A stretch of 64,000 bases of DNA from Usnea hakonensis (lineage: Eukaryota > Ascomycota > Lecanoromycetes > Lecanorales > Parmeliaceae). The DNA lies in assembly GCA_013423325.1 (NCBI GenBank), contig BLJB01000067.1:248001-312000 (forward strand), written 5' to 3'. The notes below the pieces were generated by a model. It did not search any database and was not told the DNA's origin. It was given only the letters and a program-made list of their open reading frames with translations. The position numbers and the translations under genes are program-made. Shown piece by piece: positions 33,052 through 44,403 of this stretch; within the stretch, counting starts at the first letter, position 1; the number at the start of each line of letters is the position of its first letter.

Positions 33052-34212
33052 TCATAAATTGAATCCTTCATGACGAACAGGATCACAAAACCGCCAAATG
33101 CCGGCACCCTCTGCAGCCTTGCGTACGCTGGAGATCTCTGACACAGTGACGGCCCGGTTGATCTCGCTATACCGTGCGGACTTGGTCGACAAAGCTCCAT
33201 CACCAGGCTCATTTGTCAAAGGCACTTGCAACGAATCAAGACTCGAGGGAAGTCGCAAAGACCTTGAGGGCTTACCAACATGAGCATCAGGACGATACTG
33301 CTCCATAATGTTAACGAAGATATCAGTTGATATGTGGCCACCAAGCCATCGCATGATTTCTTGTCCCTCGTTTCCTTTGCCTGGCATAACCAGATGTCTC
33401 AGTAGGATCCCCTTCTTAGCGATGCCATCGGCGGTAAAGCACAGATCACCGACTTGGGCATGCATGGCTTTGATACTTTCTTGCGCTGCGCTTGCATAAT
33501 CTTCTGCCTTGAGCAAGCGTCTCGACGAGGCTTTGGTCCAGACCTTGAAATCAGGCAGGTATATATCCACCAAGCCATTGAGCAAATGGAGCGACTCGAG
33601 GGAATCAAAGGCAGATGTATTGTAGACGATCGGCAAGCGCAGCCCCAATTCCTTGGCGTGCAGTATGGACAAGACGACCTGCGGGACCACATGCTCCGGC
33701 GTGATCAGGTTGATATTGTGCACTTTGCCCACATCTTGCAGCTTCATATACCATTCCGCCAGCTCTTCCGGGGTGGCGTCAAAGCCGTTCCTCTGGTGCG
33801 CGATGTCGTGGTTCTGACAAAAGACGCAGCGGAGGTTGCACCCGGAGAAGAAGACGGATCCCGAGCCGTTGTGGCCCTGTATGCACGGCTCCTCGCCGAA
33901 ATGGGGGGCGATCACGTTGACTTTGGCCGTCTCGGCGCCGATGAGGCAGACGCCCGTCCTCTCCCAGCGATTCACTCCGCATCGTCTGGGGCAGAGGTTG
34001 CAGTTTTTGAGGTGAGCATACGCCGCAGATCTCTTCTTTGCGGCTTCGATCGATGACAAAAAGTGGTATCGGGGAATGTAGTCATCGAGCAGGAACGGGG
34101 GTGCGAGGTGGAGATGTCTCGGCAACGGTATCGACCGCGGCGGCGGCGGCGTCGTCCTCCTCAGCAGCGGTCCGAACAATATTGTGGGGAATTTGTCTAC
34201 CGACCAGGGCAT
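33052..34212 (-). CDS. Radical SAM protein, PflX-like (COG1313 type)
   Basis: Single exon, 386 aa. The radical SAM cluster motif CxxxCxxC is CNLRCVFC (Cys 125, 129, 132) in the context GSVFFSGCNLRCVFCQNHDI. An extra N-terminal Cys set, CNLCPRRCGVNR...GVC (Cys 71, 74, 78, 89), may bind a second cluster or zinc. Then come LPIVYNTSAFDSLESL, VDIYLPDFKVW and LLRHLVMPGKG, the PflX/PflA-type pattern. Such proteins cleave S-adenosylmethionine to a 5'-deoxyadenosyl radical and in bacteria activate glycyl-radical enzymes. The substrate of the fungal members is unknown, and no glycyl-radical enzyme is in this window. The first 45 residues are Pro/Arg-rich and could be a mitochondrial presequence. Length is near the family norm plus this extension. 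Confidence 0.8.
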   Translation of the reverse strand: MPWSVDKFPTILFGPLLRRTTPPPPRSIPLPRHLHLAPPFLLDDYIPRYHFLSSIEAAKKRSAAYAHLKNCNLCPRRCGVNRWERTGVCLIGAETAKVNVIAPHFGEEPCIQGHNGSGSVFFSGCNLRCVFCQNHDIAHQRNGFDATPEELAEWYMKLQDVGKVHNINLITPEHVVPQVVLSILHAKELGLRLPIVYNTSAFDSLESLHLLNGLVDIYLPDFKVWTKASSRRLLKAEDYASAAQESIKAMHAQVGDLCFTADGIAKKGILLRHLVMPGKGNEGQEIMRWLGGHISTDIFVNIMEQYRPDAHVGKPSRSLRLPSSLDSLQVPLTNEPGDGALSTKSARYSEINRAVTVSEISSVRKAAEGAGIWRFCDPVRHEGFNL

Positions 34213-35360
34213 TTATGTGAGAAAGGCACATCGTACTCATATTGACTTTTGGAGGGGAAATGAAAACGGAGTTTTGCGGCAACTCTCAGCCTATAATATT
34301 ATGACGCAGGTGGCACAATTACGGATTTTGTTCGTAGAACAATGTACGTAGTCCTCGCTTTCCCATGGCTAGCCCTTTTCACGGTGGCTACTCGATACTG
34401 TGACTACTTTACTATCTTTGGAACAGACTGTCAAAGTCAATATCGAGTGTAATTTGCAGTTGGCTGTGTGTTTTACTCAGGACTTACCCTCGTCTCGCAG
34501 CAGGTACTCCGTACATAGATGATAGAACCGGGTGAAGACGCAAGCTCTAACATCTAACAGCGATTTGGGGTTTTTTTTCGCTTTCCCCGTATTATCCTGC
34601 AAGGCGTGCAAAGGCAATTTGTTGGTCTGCATATGCATGCATGATGCAGTTGCAATCTAACCCCTCACTTTTCCACTTTTCAAGGCGTCGGGCATCCGTA
34701 TTGACTTGGCAATCCTGTCTCCTGAAGCGCACCGCTCTTTTGCCAATTTTGCCGTTATCGAGCATGATCATATGCAGGGCGTGATCGATAGGAGTCTTTC
34801 TGCGGTACAAGTAGTTGCGACAAGCGTAAGGCAAAGTGACTCTGGCGTAGGCAGAAGGGCGCGCACGAGTAGCGAAGAGGAGCATGTAGTTAGTCGTGTA
34901 CTATGGATTTATAAGAGGTAGAGGAGTCGTAGCATGTTGGGTCGAGTGGATTTGGATACTCGATTCGCACATGATCCACATGAAACTAGTAGTGTAGTCC
35001 TTTGACTTCCTGACCGTACTTCCTATCAAGTACTTTACCTTAAAAGTAGTCTGCGCTTCAAAATCGATAAGAAGAAAATCATGAACATGTAAATGCTTAT
35101 TAAATACGGATAATAAAGTAATAAAGTAAAATATTTCTTGTGACGCTGTTCCTCGGCTCCTTTACTTCTCGCTTGGACGTAGTTCCTTGGCTTTAGTCAT
35201 TATTGTCAAAGTTCAAACTCGTGGCAAGTCAAAGCGGTACACAAGGGAAATGAGAAGCCTCAAGCCATAGCCGTCCGCAGTGCGGGCCGGGCTAGGATGT
35301 TGTGACCAGGACCAGGCTCGGAGCAGCGTGGCATGCCTTACCTTAAAAGTGAAAATCATG

Positions 35361-35402
35361 ACTGACGCTGACGCTGACGCTGACAGCCTGACACTGACAC
35401 TG
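35361..35402. repeat. CTGACG/CTGACA hexamer repeat
   Basis: Three exact GACGCT units pass into imperfect CTGACA units. Confidence 0.7.
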
Positions 35403-35777
35403 GGGCTGCAGTCCTTGAATTCCCCCCTTTTTTTTTAACTTTTCAGTTTTCAGAGAGGCAAAGAGAGTGTGAAGCTGTCGAAAAGAAAGAAAAAAAGAAT
35501 AGAGTACAGTAAGAAGAAAAAGGTTAAATTTTGGTTTGGGATTCGTCTTAGGCGCAGCAGCTGGACAACAAATCTGAGGCAAAGACCGCAAGGATGGAAG
35601 ATGTTTAGATGCAGCGGCAGAATTTACATTCGTTACCCGGAAAAGTCGTGAAGTGGCATTTTGGCATTTTGGCTGTGAGGGAGCAATTATTTTATTCAGT
35701 ACGTCAACTGGAAGAGGATTTGCATTGCATTAGCATCAAGTACGAGTACTCGGCAAGTCTCCCTGCAGTTGCTCCGC

Positions 35778-35814
35778 ACCCCTTCATCCCCTTCATCCCC
35801 CTTCATCCCCTTCA
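35778..35814. repeat. CCCCTTCAT-type repeat, four units
   Basis: Each unit carries CCCCT, the core of the stress-response element bound by Msn2/4-type zinc fingers. As a repeat this may be coincidence. Confidence 0.6.
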
Positions 35815-35881
35815 CCGAATAATCACTTTGACATGAAATATTAAAACATGAGTACCGAGTACTCCGTAAGGTACCTACCTA

Positions 35882-35925
35882 TCCCCAACATTCCCATCCC
35901 CATCCCCATCCCCATCCCCACTCCC
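35882..35925. repeat. CCCATC microsatellite
   Basis: About five C-rich units of CCCATC, C-strand on plus. Confidence 0.7.
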
Positions 35926-36679
35926 AATCGAATCAATGAATGATTAATGTTTTTTTTTTCTCCTGAAAACCAAATCCACATCACCGACAAGTCTTACCGT
36001 ACCTTACTTTGGCATGATGGATGATTGTCTCCATCCATCTCCCCATTCGACCCCTTTCCAAAAAGTTTCCACTTCTCTTGAAACTGGGTCATGGCCAACG
36101 ACGAGTGTTGGGGATTCCCATTCAGCTTTGGTATCGTGACTCTGCCAACTAATCTTCAAACTTGCCTTGAGGGAAAGGAACAAGGTTTCCTTGGCTGTGT
36201 CTGAACTCGGTACGTATACATAGAATTGTACAGCAAGATACTTCTGTAGGATAGAAGGAGGCGGGACACGTGGGAGATCAGTCGGCTAAAAGCTGTCAAG
36301 TGTCAGTACTAGTATGAAGGAAAAGTACCTTAGAGAATATGAAAAGAAAACCAGGGAGTTTGGTACTACTTGGTCGTGGTGATTGGTGATTTCGGTATTA
36401 GGGTCACTCTTGGTTATCGTAATTACCTTATTCACCTTAATTTTTATTGATTGTGATCGGCAAGGCCAGCGAAGAAACGAGGGATGAATCTCGAAAACAT
36501 GTCGACCTAACTAGATTGGGAACGCCTCTTGTCGATCGGATCCTTTTCTCTTCCTCTTCTACTTTACCTACCGAGCCTACCAAGCTAAGGTACTTTATCT
36601 ACGGAGTACCTTATCTACTATTCACTACTTTCTTTACCTTACTTACCTACCTTACTTATCCACCCACCTCCACTTTCAA

Positions 36680-36740
36680 ATTATTATTATTATTATTATC
36701 ATCATCATTATTATCATTATTATATAATTATCATTGGGCT
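36680..36740. repeat. ATT/ATC trinucleotide microsatellite
   Basis: Seven TTA units run into ATC and mixed units. Confidence 0.8.
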
Positions 36741-37270
36741 CTTATTATGTCATCCGAAAAGTACTGAATACACACACACCTCTCTTTCTCTCCCTCTCTA
36801 TCTGTTACCGTGGTACTACTATTACATTGATTGTTACACAACAAGCCCCTGCCTTAACTTTGGCGTTCCAGACTCTCCAGCTCCCACATTTTCCTCTTCT
36901 TCATTGGCATCATCACCATCATCATCTTCATTCTCCTTCTTGCATACGGGATACAGATACGAATCACCAATATCCTTCCATTACCTTACTTAGCACAAAA
37001 CATAAAACCCCAACTTCCATGCAAATGCATTCATACCTCTAACCGCCCGCCATATACCCGAGTATATCCACCCACATCATCCATCTGGCATCTCGCTTTC
37101 CCTTCCACCCAAACCTGCCGCAACACAAATGAGAAACACCCCCCTTCACGACAGCGACCTGACTGATGAGCCATTGAAGATGCATTCATGATTTGACGAC
37201 ACTTGACGACTGCTATGACGACATCGTCTCTTCTCTAGCGCAAAGCTTTCTGTATTCCATTCTTGCCCGC

Positions 37271-38302
37271 ATGGCTTCAACAATGGACGCCCTACAAAGC
37301 TTTGTGCACCTCAACGACATCGTGCCCTCATGGCTCTCGAAACTGGATGACCTTACCGTCAGTGTCGCAGCCCACAATGCTCGTTTCCTAGAAATGGCTC
37401 GTGTTGGCGATGGAATGCGGAAGACAAAAAATTCCTCAACCGAATCTCTCCGCGAAAGCCCACTCCGCTCATATGCCATTCAAAGCGACGTGCCTGCTAA
37501 AGCTACCGACATCTACGTGCCACCCAATCCTTCACACCAATGCCTTTCCCAAGTGTCTCGGGCTAGGAATCCTGTCAATAGCACCCTCGTTCGGAAGCGA
37601 AAGGTGTCCAACGCATCAGGCCTTTCAGGGCAGCCCCGATATCGTACGAAAAGTATGGTGGTCGTCTATTATGACTCCGCCGTCCAAGACTCCTTTGAGA
37701 CCCTCTTCCGCAGTATCGCCGGCGCGCGTAACAACCTTCGCAAAGGTAAGACGGATGCCAGCTTCAAAGCACGCATGACGTCGCTGGGCGTGGGGCAAAG
37801 CTTTTACCCTTCTACTGGAAGGTTTTCGACATTCAATCCCAAAACGACGAGAACTGGCGTTGCTAGTAGGGCACCGGGTCCAAACTTCGACGCGGATGAT
37901 AACCTGTCAACCTTTGATGAAGCCGACAAGATTCTCGAAAGCACTCAAACTATGTGTGAAGTGGCTGCTCATCAATTTCTTCGGGAGGGAGATTGCCGAC
38001 ATGAGATGGAGAGTATGGGAAAGAAATTCGAAAGCTGTCGAGCAATAGCGAACAGAGAGGTCGAGAGGCTGAAAGAGGAGGAGGCACGAGAACGTGAAGA
38101 GGAGGAGGAGGTTGCGGCAACGCAGACTCAGGAAGAGCAGCTGCCGGTGGCGAAATATGTCGAGACCAGAGTGAATCCTCCACCGCCACTCAAGGAGTTC
38201 AACTTCAGAGAGACGGGTATGATCGAGATCGATGACGGATCCGATGTAGAGTCTGTGCACCTTGATCTGTCCGCTTTCAGGACTCGGACGAGAAGGGTAT
38301 GA
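37271..38302 (+). CDS. Uncharacterised fungal protein with acidic coiled-coil region
   Basis: Single exon, 343 aa from the Met at 37271 (MASTMDALQSFVHLNDIV). The frame is open 26 codons further upstream but has no earlier ATG. The first 60 residues look helical (LSKLDDLTVSVAAHNARFLEM). The middle is Ser/Arg-rich and contains MVVVYYDSAVQDSFETLFRS and ISGAR-like positions. Residues around 280-310 are strongly charged (EVERLKEEEAREREEEEE), likely a coiled coil. The C-terminus has MIEIDDGSDVESVHLDLS, resembling a SUMO-interaction motif followed by acidic residues. No catalytic domain is visible. Its 5' flank is the long low-complexity region. Confidence 0.6.
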   Translation: MASTMDALQSFVHLNDIVPSWLSKLDDLTVSVAAHNARFLEMARVGDGMRKTKNSSTESLRESPLRSYAIQSDVPAKATDIYVPPNPSHQCLSQVSRARNPVNSTLVRKRKVSNASGLSGQPRYRTKSMVVVYYDSAVQDSFETLFRSIAGARNNLRKGKTDASFKARMTSLGVGQSFYPSTGRFSTFNPKTTRTGVASRAPGPNFDADDNLSTFDEADKILESTQTMCEVAAHQFLREGDCRHEMESMGKKFESCRAIANREVERLKEEEAREREEEEEVAATQTQEEQLPVAKYVETRVNPPPPLKEFNFRETGMIEIDDGSDVESVHLDLSAFRTRTRRV

Positions 38303-38936
38303 CCTCCCCAGCTCTCCAACTTTTGCGACTTGATGTTGCCTTCCAGCTTTGGTGGCTCGATATCTGGAATATCTGGGACGCCTTTTTGAATTTGCTTCGT
38401 GTTATTTGAGCGACGGCGACTTGGGTATCTTCCAGTGAGCGTGCTTGCAGCATTCTACATGGGTCGCCAATCAGACTTAGCATTTTTGCGCTGTTCCTCA
38501 TGGGCAATTACCATTGATTAATGATTTAGCGCAGTCACCTTTAATAAGGAGTACAGCATCATTCAGCTGCGCGTCGGTCCAGCCGTGATGTGAAATCTTA
38601 ATGATGATTGAGCCACTCAGCAATTTTTCCTTTGTCTTTGCGAGGGATATTAGATATGATCGTTCGTCGCTTCCCTGGATGACCCAATTCTTCCGAGCTC
38701 TTGCTCCACGATTTCGCACGATATCAATCTCGATGCGCGGCTATCACTAAGTTTGTCCCAAGTAACATTTCATATGAAGTTCCTGAGTCTTGGCAAAGCT
38801 CACTTCAGTCTTGAAAATGCAAATTTGCATCATCCCATCTCGTCTCAACTTCTTACCTAACATCATCCACAGTCTCCGCCACTCTTAGACCTTTAAAAGT
38901 AGGTCGTAGAGCTTGAAGGAGACAGCAGTACCCGTC
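38303..38936. other. Intergenic region
   Basis: No feature recognised apart from the presumed promoter of the next gene. Confidence 0.4.
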
Positions 38937-41439
38937 ATGATGAAGCGTCCGAGAAAGGTCCGTGGCCATCCAGCCAACCCCAACCAAAGACTTTTGCTGT
39001 CTCTTTTAACTCGCTGACTACTTTACAGAATATGCGCGTCGTCTTCTCAGACTCTGAGCTTGACGACTTCAACGAGCCTAACACTGACTTGAAGTCAGCT
39101 ATGCAGAATTCTAATCACCCGGGCTTCAAAACTGAGCCTAGCTCCAGTTGTGCCTCGAAAACCTTCAATGCTGGGCATCCTTGGAACATCCCAAATTCTA
39201 GTGACGATTTTATCGGTGATGCCTCCGATGATTCCGGATGTGACACACCCAGCTTTGCTTCCGACAAACGAAACTTTGGGCATCGCAATTCGATCACGTG
39301 CGGATCACCAAGTCCAATCGGAGAGTCGATTAAGGCGACCAAGATAAAGGTAGCCACTGCGGCCATTGGCCCTCACAAAGGTACATCACCTTTGCTTCAA
39401 CGATCCCCTGAGTCGAACCTATCCAAAATCGACGACAAATGCCGGGGAAAACGACAACGTCTCACGCGTAAGCATGGACAAAGTAGCGTGAGCTATGACA
39501 TGAAGCACCATCCAATGGATGATGTCCTCAGGCCCAAATACTCAGCAAAGCGGCGAGCCCGAGGGAAACAAGCAGACTCCAGCGATAGTGCCGACGAGAT
39601 TCTCCAAGACGGCGTAAACAACGCTTCGAGCGTGCCCGCAGTCTCACCGATCCCTCATTGCCGTCGATCGTCTCGCAAAATCCATCAGGACAAGACACCT
39701 ATTTACAGCGCCAAATGGCATCCCCTAGACCAAATGCTAAGGGAAAATGCTTGCTCGATTAGTGATTCAAAAAGGGATGACCATAGCAAGAGCAGTCGCA
39801 ATAAATTAGGCGACTCTTCTACTTCATCCAAGGATAAAGAAGACTTCGTGACCTTCAAACCTGACTTCCGCCTTAATCGAGATGCTGATAGAGCCATTGG
39901 CTTCGGTGGGACGGCTTCCATTGGTCCAAAACGACGACGCTCCGCTCGAGTATCGTCTTCTAAAGATGCACTGCCAAATTACGACATGAAGTATGATAAC
40001 TTGATATGTAGAATACCGATCACAAGGCTAACAGATTTCGGTCCAGATATCATGTGATGGATTCAACCCTGCGCCCGAAAGCTGCTGAGAAACGCCTTGC
40101 CAGGCGCTTCATGTACTCAGAGTCCAAGATGGACGTTCCGGTCGCCCTTGCCTGGTCGAAGCTTCGGAATCCATATTTGGATCGGACCTCGTTAGAGTGG
40201 GCTGAGATCCAAGACATCGATCGCCGCATCTATCTCCTGCAGAGAGGTGCGCCTCTTGATAGCAACACTTCACCCCAGGATTCGACTTATGATTCCCTCA
40301 AGAAGTTGCTTTTCGATGAGGGCGCAATTACTCTTGATGAGTTCACCAGCGGCGAAGGCACCGAACTATTAAAAGCTCGTTATGAGAGCGTTCGCCTTGG
40401 TTTGCAGGAATCTTTCGACAGCAAGCCCGAGCCAGTGAACAAAAAGGACTGGATCCTATCAAAATTCGAAGGATTCGATGTTTATGACTGTAAACGGGGC
40501 TCCATGTACTGGAAGCATCAAGCGGACGTTATCATGAAGGGCACCAAAACCACCAGCGGTCCCGACATCTCTGAATTTGTAACTCAGACGGCGAAACGTG
40601 CGACAAAAAATCATGACAATGGACCATCCGAAGACCATTCTAGAAGTGAAGTGGAAATGCCTACGAGAATACAATATCGCAAAAGCGAAGAGATAGATCC
40701 CAATACGTCCTGGACGGACTTGCTCCCAGCCTCTGAAGCTGCCACGAAGCGAGCCGTTATCGTCAATCTTGCGGATGATGGTGCGTTGGATAGGATTAAC
40801 GAGACTGAGGAAAACTTGGTAGAAAACATGCGAGGAGGACACATTTCTTCTTCCATAATGAGTGTTACAGCGCTTGAGGAGCTACTGTTTCCCGTCGAGG
40901 AGTTTTCGGACGAAGCATCATACCCAAACGACACTGTCGGTCTGGTTTCGGGGGACTCAACAAATTCTGGACATCCTAAAATCCTCCCTACACAAGCAGA
41001 CAACACGTGTGATGAGCCCCACAATGTTGATCCCGACGCTAAGACATTCGACCTAGACACCTCGTCTGATCGTGGATTAGCCGAACCTGTTTCAAAGGAA
41101 ACGACATCGGGTCTCAAATCTGATGGCCGAGATAGACTCGGTAAGGCACAAATGCTCAGGGTAGAGATCAAAACGCGAAAGCGGAAGTCGAGGACAGACA
41201 CTACGATTTCTGTACACGAAGACCTACCTGGCCGGACCCCATTGGTCAAGAAGATCGTTGCTATGAATCCCATCTCTCCTGGCACAGACATACCAAAGGA
41301 GAATCTTGAAGTGTATGGGTTGGCGGAGCTTTCAGGCCAGGTTGAGATGGGAACGCCGAGGCCGAGGCGTTATCACGATGCCGTGGGCACGCCCAGCTCC
41401 AGAAGGGTGCGTCGTCTTAGGGGTGCAGGGACCACGTGA
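38937..41439 (+). CDS. Uncharacterised nuclear-type protein with a thrice-repeated motif
   Basis: Exons 38937-38957, 39029-39990 and 40047-41439; 791 aa. The first exon is 21 nt (MMKRPRK). The first donor is GTCCGT; the branch site and acceptor before AATATG are good. The second intron is GTATGA...CCAG. Joining it restores the third copy of a motif: YDMKHHPMDDVLRPKYSAKR, YSAKWHPLDQMLRE and YDMKYHVMDSTLRPKAAEKR. The rest is Ser/Asp-rich and basic (GPKRRRSARVSS). The C-terminal exon contains PNTSWTDLLPASEAATKRAV and ends in RRVRRLRGAG. Basic patches suggest a nuclear, perhaps DNA- or chromatin-associated protein. I do not recognise a family. Confidence 0.65.
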
Positions 41440-42899
41440 ATATGGTTTGCTCGGAGACGGGCTTTGCTGAGGGTTTGGTATGGATGCGCGAAGTGAAATT
41501 TGGCTTGACACTATGGTTGAAGCGGTTCGGAGTGCGGGAGGAGTGCAATGAGTCCTTGGGCTACGTTTGCTTATCGATATCTGCCGCAGCTTTGCTTCCT
41601 GAGCACGAGGTCATTAGACTTGCCATTTCTGATACTTTCAGCGGAGACATGATTCGAGACACTCTGCATTCCGAGGCCAGCGCTAGATGCAGACATCATG
41701 TGTATATTTGCTTATCAGCTTTTGCAACAAGGGAAGCATCAATATCAGAATATTCTAGCATGGGGGTTGTTTTTGTGAAGAGCGCTACACTACAACCAAC
41801 AAGATCACATCTCAACAGCAGCCGGTGTTCTTTAAGGCACCAAAGCGGTCAACACTGAGCCGAAGTCTTCCGGTACACCTATTTACTTTATCCCATCATC
41901 CACTGGGAGAAGTTTAAGTCTTCCAAGAATGGCAAATCAGTGACTTCGTCAGACTGCATACCGAAGCAGGACTCACTGCCCCCAAAAACAGCACAAGTAA
42001 CCACCTGCTCTCTACGTTGATAACAACAACAACGAGCATCCTCACAGAATCCGCGCGCCCCGCCCTTCCCCCCCTCCTGGTGCCTTTCCAAAAAAACTCC
42101 ATTCTTTGACCCAAGCCAAAGCCCACCCTTCCACGGGCCCCTCCTCGTATCCCTCATGAATTAAGACCACCTCATCCTTGTGTGACAATCTCCTCGATTG
42201 TCTCTTTTTGTGGAATTTAAAAGGTGGTATGAAATAAGTCCGTATTTGATGGGGGAGCTACGGAACGAACGACAATGATTTTAGAGGCCCCCCCCCACAC
42301 CCGTTGCAGGAGATCCAAGGTAGCATACCCAGCTCAACGTAAGTCTCAAGGCTCATCTCTGGCTGGAGACTCTTTGGCGCAAGCTTTGTTGAAGCTTGTC
42401 GAATGTTCCTGACGAGCATTGTCGCCAGGAGCGTCGCTCTACCGAACCTCGGCTGTTGGGGATTTTCCTTCTAGATTGCTGTTGCCCCAGACTTGTTGGA
42501 AGGCGTATGGGAAAGTATACATCAGAGAGAGCTTGCGGACGTGGACTGGTAAGTAGGTATCCAAGTCATGGAGAAGTAAGCGTTGTCAGAACGGCGTCCG
42601 CAGTAATCAAGCTTCGTTCAAAGGGGGAACGGGGAACGTCAGGGGCCTTTTGCGAACCCTAAGTTTAAGACGGATTCAAAGCGTAGGGAGGTCTATGCCC
42701 TACGGGATATTATGCCGCAAGGATCCCAAATTTGTAGGGTCGTATTGAACAGTGCGCAACTTCTAAATCTATATGACTCATGAAGCCTCTAGGGATATAA
42801 GTCGTGGGGTAGAGAAGCCCCTAGGGACTGATTTGGGACGGACTTACACACACGGTGCACGTCCAAGGCTATCGAGTGAGCCGATTTCCTCTGCCTCGT
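41440..42899. other. Convergent intergenic region
   Basis: A frame of 140 codons at 41436-41858 overlaps the end of the previous gene and has no signal of its own. A poly-C run lies near 42290. No gene recognised. Confidence 0.45.
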
Positions 42900-43739
42900 T
42901 CAAGCATCCTCCATGCTGACGGGACTAGCCCAGATTATTGCAGTCCCCAGTAAATCCCCTGCACCATCAACTATATTGCAGTAACAGCCATAAGGAAGCG
43001 GGCCAGTAGCTGGCGCACCGACATACATGATATCGAAGAATCCTGAACATAAACGGATTAATAATCCGATAGGAGGGCGCAGTAGCAGTTCTTACCTTTC
43101 AGTGTATCCTCCATGATGCCGTAAGTAAGGTGAGGCACCCCTGCCTCGATAGGCAGAGGCGAACTCTTGGCTATGAAATAAAATCCTTGCATAAACCCAT
43201 AAGCCACGATAATGGATTTGAGCGTTCCAGAACACTAACCGGGCCAGTTGCGTTTATAAGGATCATCTGAGGGTAGAAGCCAACCATCGTGTGATGTACT
43301 GATGTGCTCTTGGATTTGGTTTTGCATGAGAATGAGATAACCGCCCAGACTTCTCCTTTGCAGAGGCCTATCCTGGCGGAAGGTCATATACAAGGTCGTG
43401 TCCGTTCCAGGTATGGTATATTCAACGTCTTCGATGTCCTGTATTGTGATGTTTCTGTACTAGATATCAAAATGGAGAAACGGCATTGAATTCGATTTGG
43501 ATATTTACGTGCCCTGACGGACTATGGGGAGACACACGGGATGACTGAGTGCTGTGTAGAGCTGCCATGGACATTGCTTGGGCTGATGAGTCTGCTTCTG
43601 TCAGAGCAGTGGAGTTGAGAGGAGAAGAGCCAATATTGATGCTGCCAGCGACCGAAGAAGCATTGATTATTCCAAGAGGAGGGGCGGCTAATGCTGCGAC
43701 GATTCGGCCGGACAAGAGAAAAGAAGATATGAAAAACAT
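42900..43739 (-). CDS. Small secreted protein, four exons (effector-like)
   Basis: Exons 43509-43739, 43240-43459, 43096-43170 and 42900-43042; 222 aa. Introns are 49, 69 and 53 nt with GTAAAT, GTTAGT and GTAAGA donors and AG ends, and phase is kept throughout. The start at 43739 gives a signal peptide, MFFISSFLLSGRIVAALA; the frame is open 17 codons further. The mature part has NITIQDIEDVEYTIPGTDTT, LGGYLILMQNQIQEHIS, SPLPIEAGVPHLTYGIMEDT and GDLLGTAIIWASPVSMEDA. Only two Cys occur in the mature part, close together (GCYCN). No family recognised. It lies 0.7 kb from a dead retrotransposon, a setting often seen for fungal effectors, but that is only circumstantial. Confidence 0.65.
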
Positions 43740-44403
43740 GACAGTTGGACGTTGGTCGTGCTCCTCAAAGTCGGAGAAAAAAGGGCACATGCAAGAAACT
43801 TGATGTGCCTAGATATTGGTCTCGCCTCAAGCGCGCAAGAAAGGAGAAGGTAGGGTGACATGCTGGAAGCGACTCATGGAACGTGGGATTTCTAGTTGCG
43901 CAGTAATTGAATTCTATTGACAAAATCAGAAGGCGAGACAGACTCCTTCCTTTTTGCGACGCCTTAGCATAGACAACATGCAAAAGGCGAGGAAGCGAAA
44001 AAGCTGCTTTAGCTACGAGTATTGTAGCTCAGACACTGCACGAATGAGAGTTCTCTTCCTCGAGGGACTACATAAGCAGTACCATATAATAGTGTCACTG
44101 TCGCTTCCCCTTCAAACAATATGTATAAAAATGACAGTGAAACGTGAAAAGCATGATCAGTGAGATGCTGCGTGGTGGGTCAAGGAATCCACCGGCAGGA
44201 CTCAGGAGGCAGGTTGAACAGCCTTGGCGCCAAGCCTACCTTGCCTTCTCAAATCCATTGCTGAGCTCTCCCGAGGGTAGGGCGAGGGTGGGTGACAAAA
44301 GTCCCTGCCGACTCTCCGGCGCTATTCTGGGGAAAATTCGGCAGGGACTTTTGTCACCGAGCCTCGTCCCTTTCTCTCAGCTTACTCCGTACTCTCTCAG
44401 CCG
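43740..44403. other. Flank between secreted-protein gene and LTR element
   Basis: Contains the hairpin at 44291-44358 and presumably the promoter of the secreted-protein gene. No other gene. Confidence 0.5.
44291..44358. repeat. Perfect 21-bp inverted repeat (foldback)
   Basis: GGTGACAAAAGTCCCTGCCG plus A (44291-44311) is repeated inverted at 44338-44358, separated by 26 bp. Pairing continues imperfectly outward (GGGCGAGG against CCTCGTCCC). It looks like the collapsed ends of a MITE or a foldback element. Confidence 0.85.

Larger units (their letters stand above)
34213..37270. other. 3-kb low-complexity divergent intergenic region
   Basis: No gene found. It contains (TGACGC)n-like repeats at 35361-35402, four CCCCTTCAT-type units at 35778-35814, a (CCCATC)n run at 35882-35925, an ATT/ATC trinucleotide tract at 36680-36740, and a long pyrimidine-rich stretch from about 36540 to 37190. 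TACTCCGTA-type motifs occur near 34507, 35851 and 36599. It probably includes the promoter and a long leader of the gene starting at 37271. Confidence 0.6.

Noticed and set aside
41436..41858. 140-codon frame after the 791-aa gene
   Set aside because: Overlaps the real stop by 4 bases, no family signal; most likely 3' UTR.
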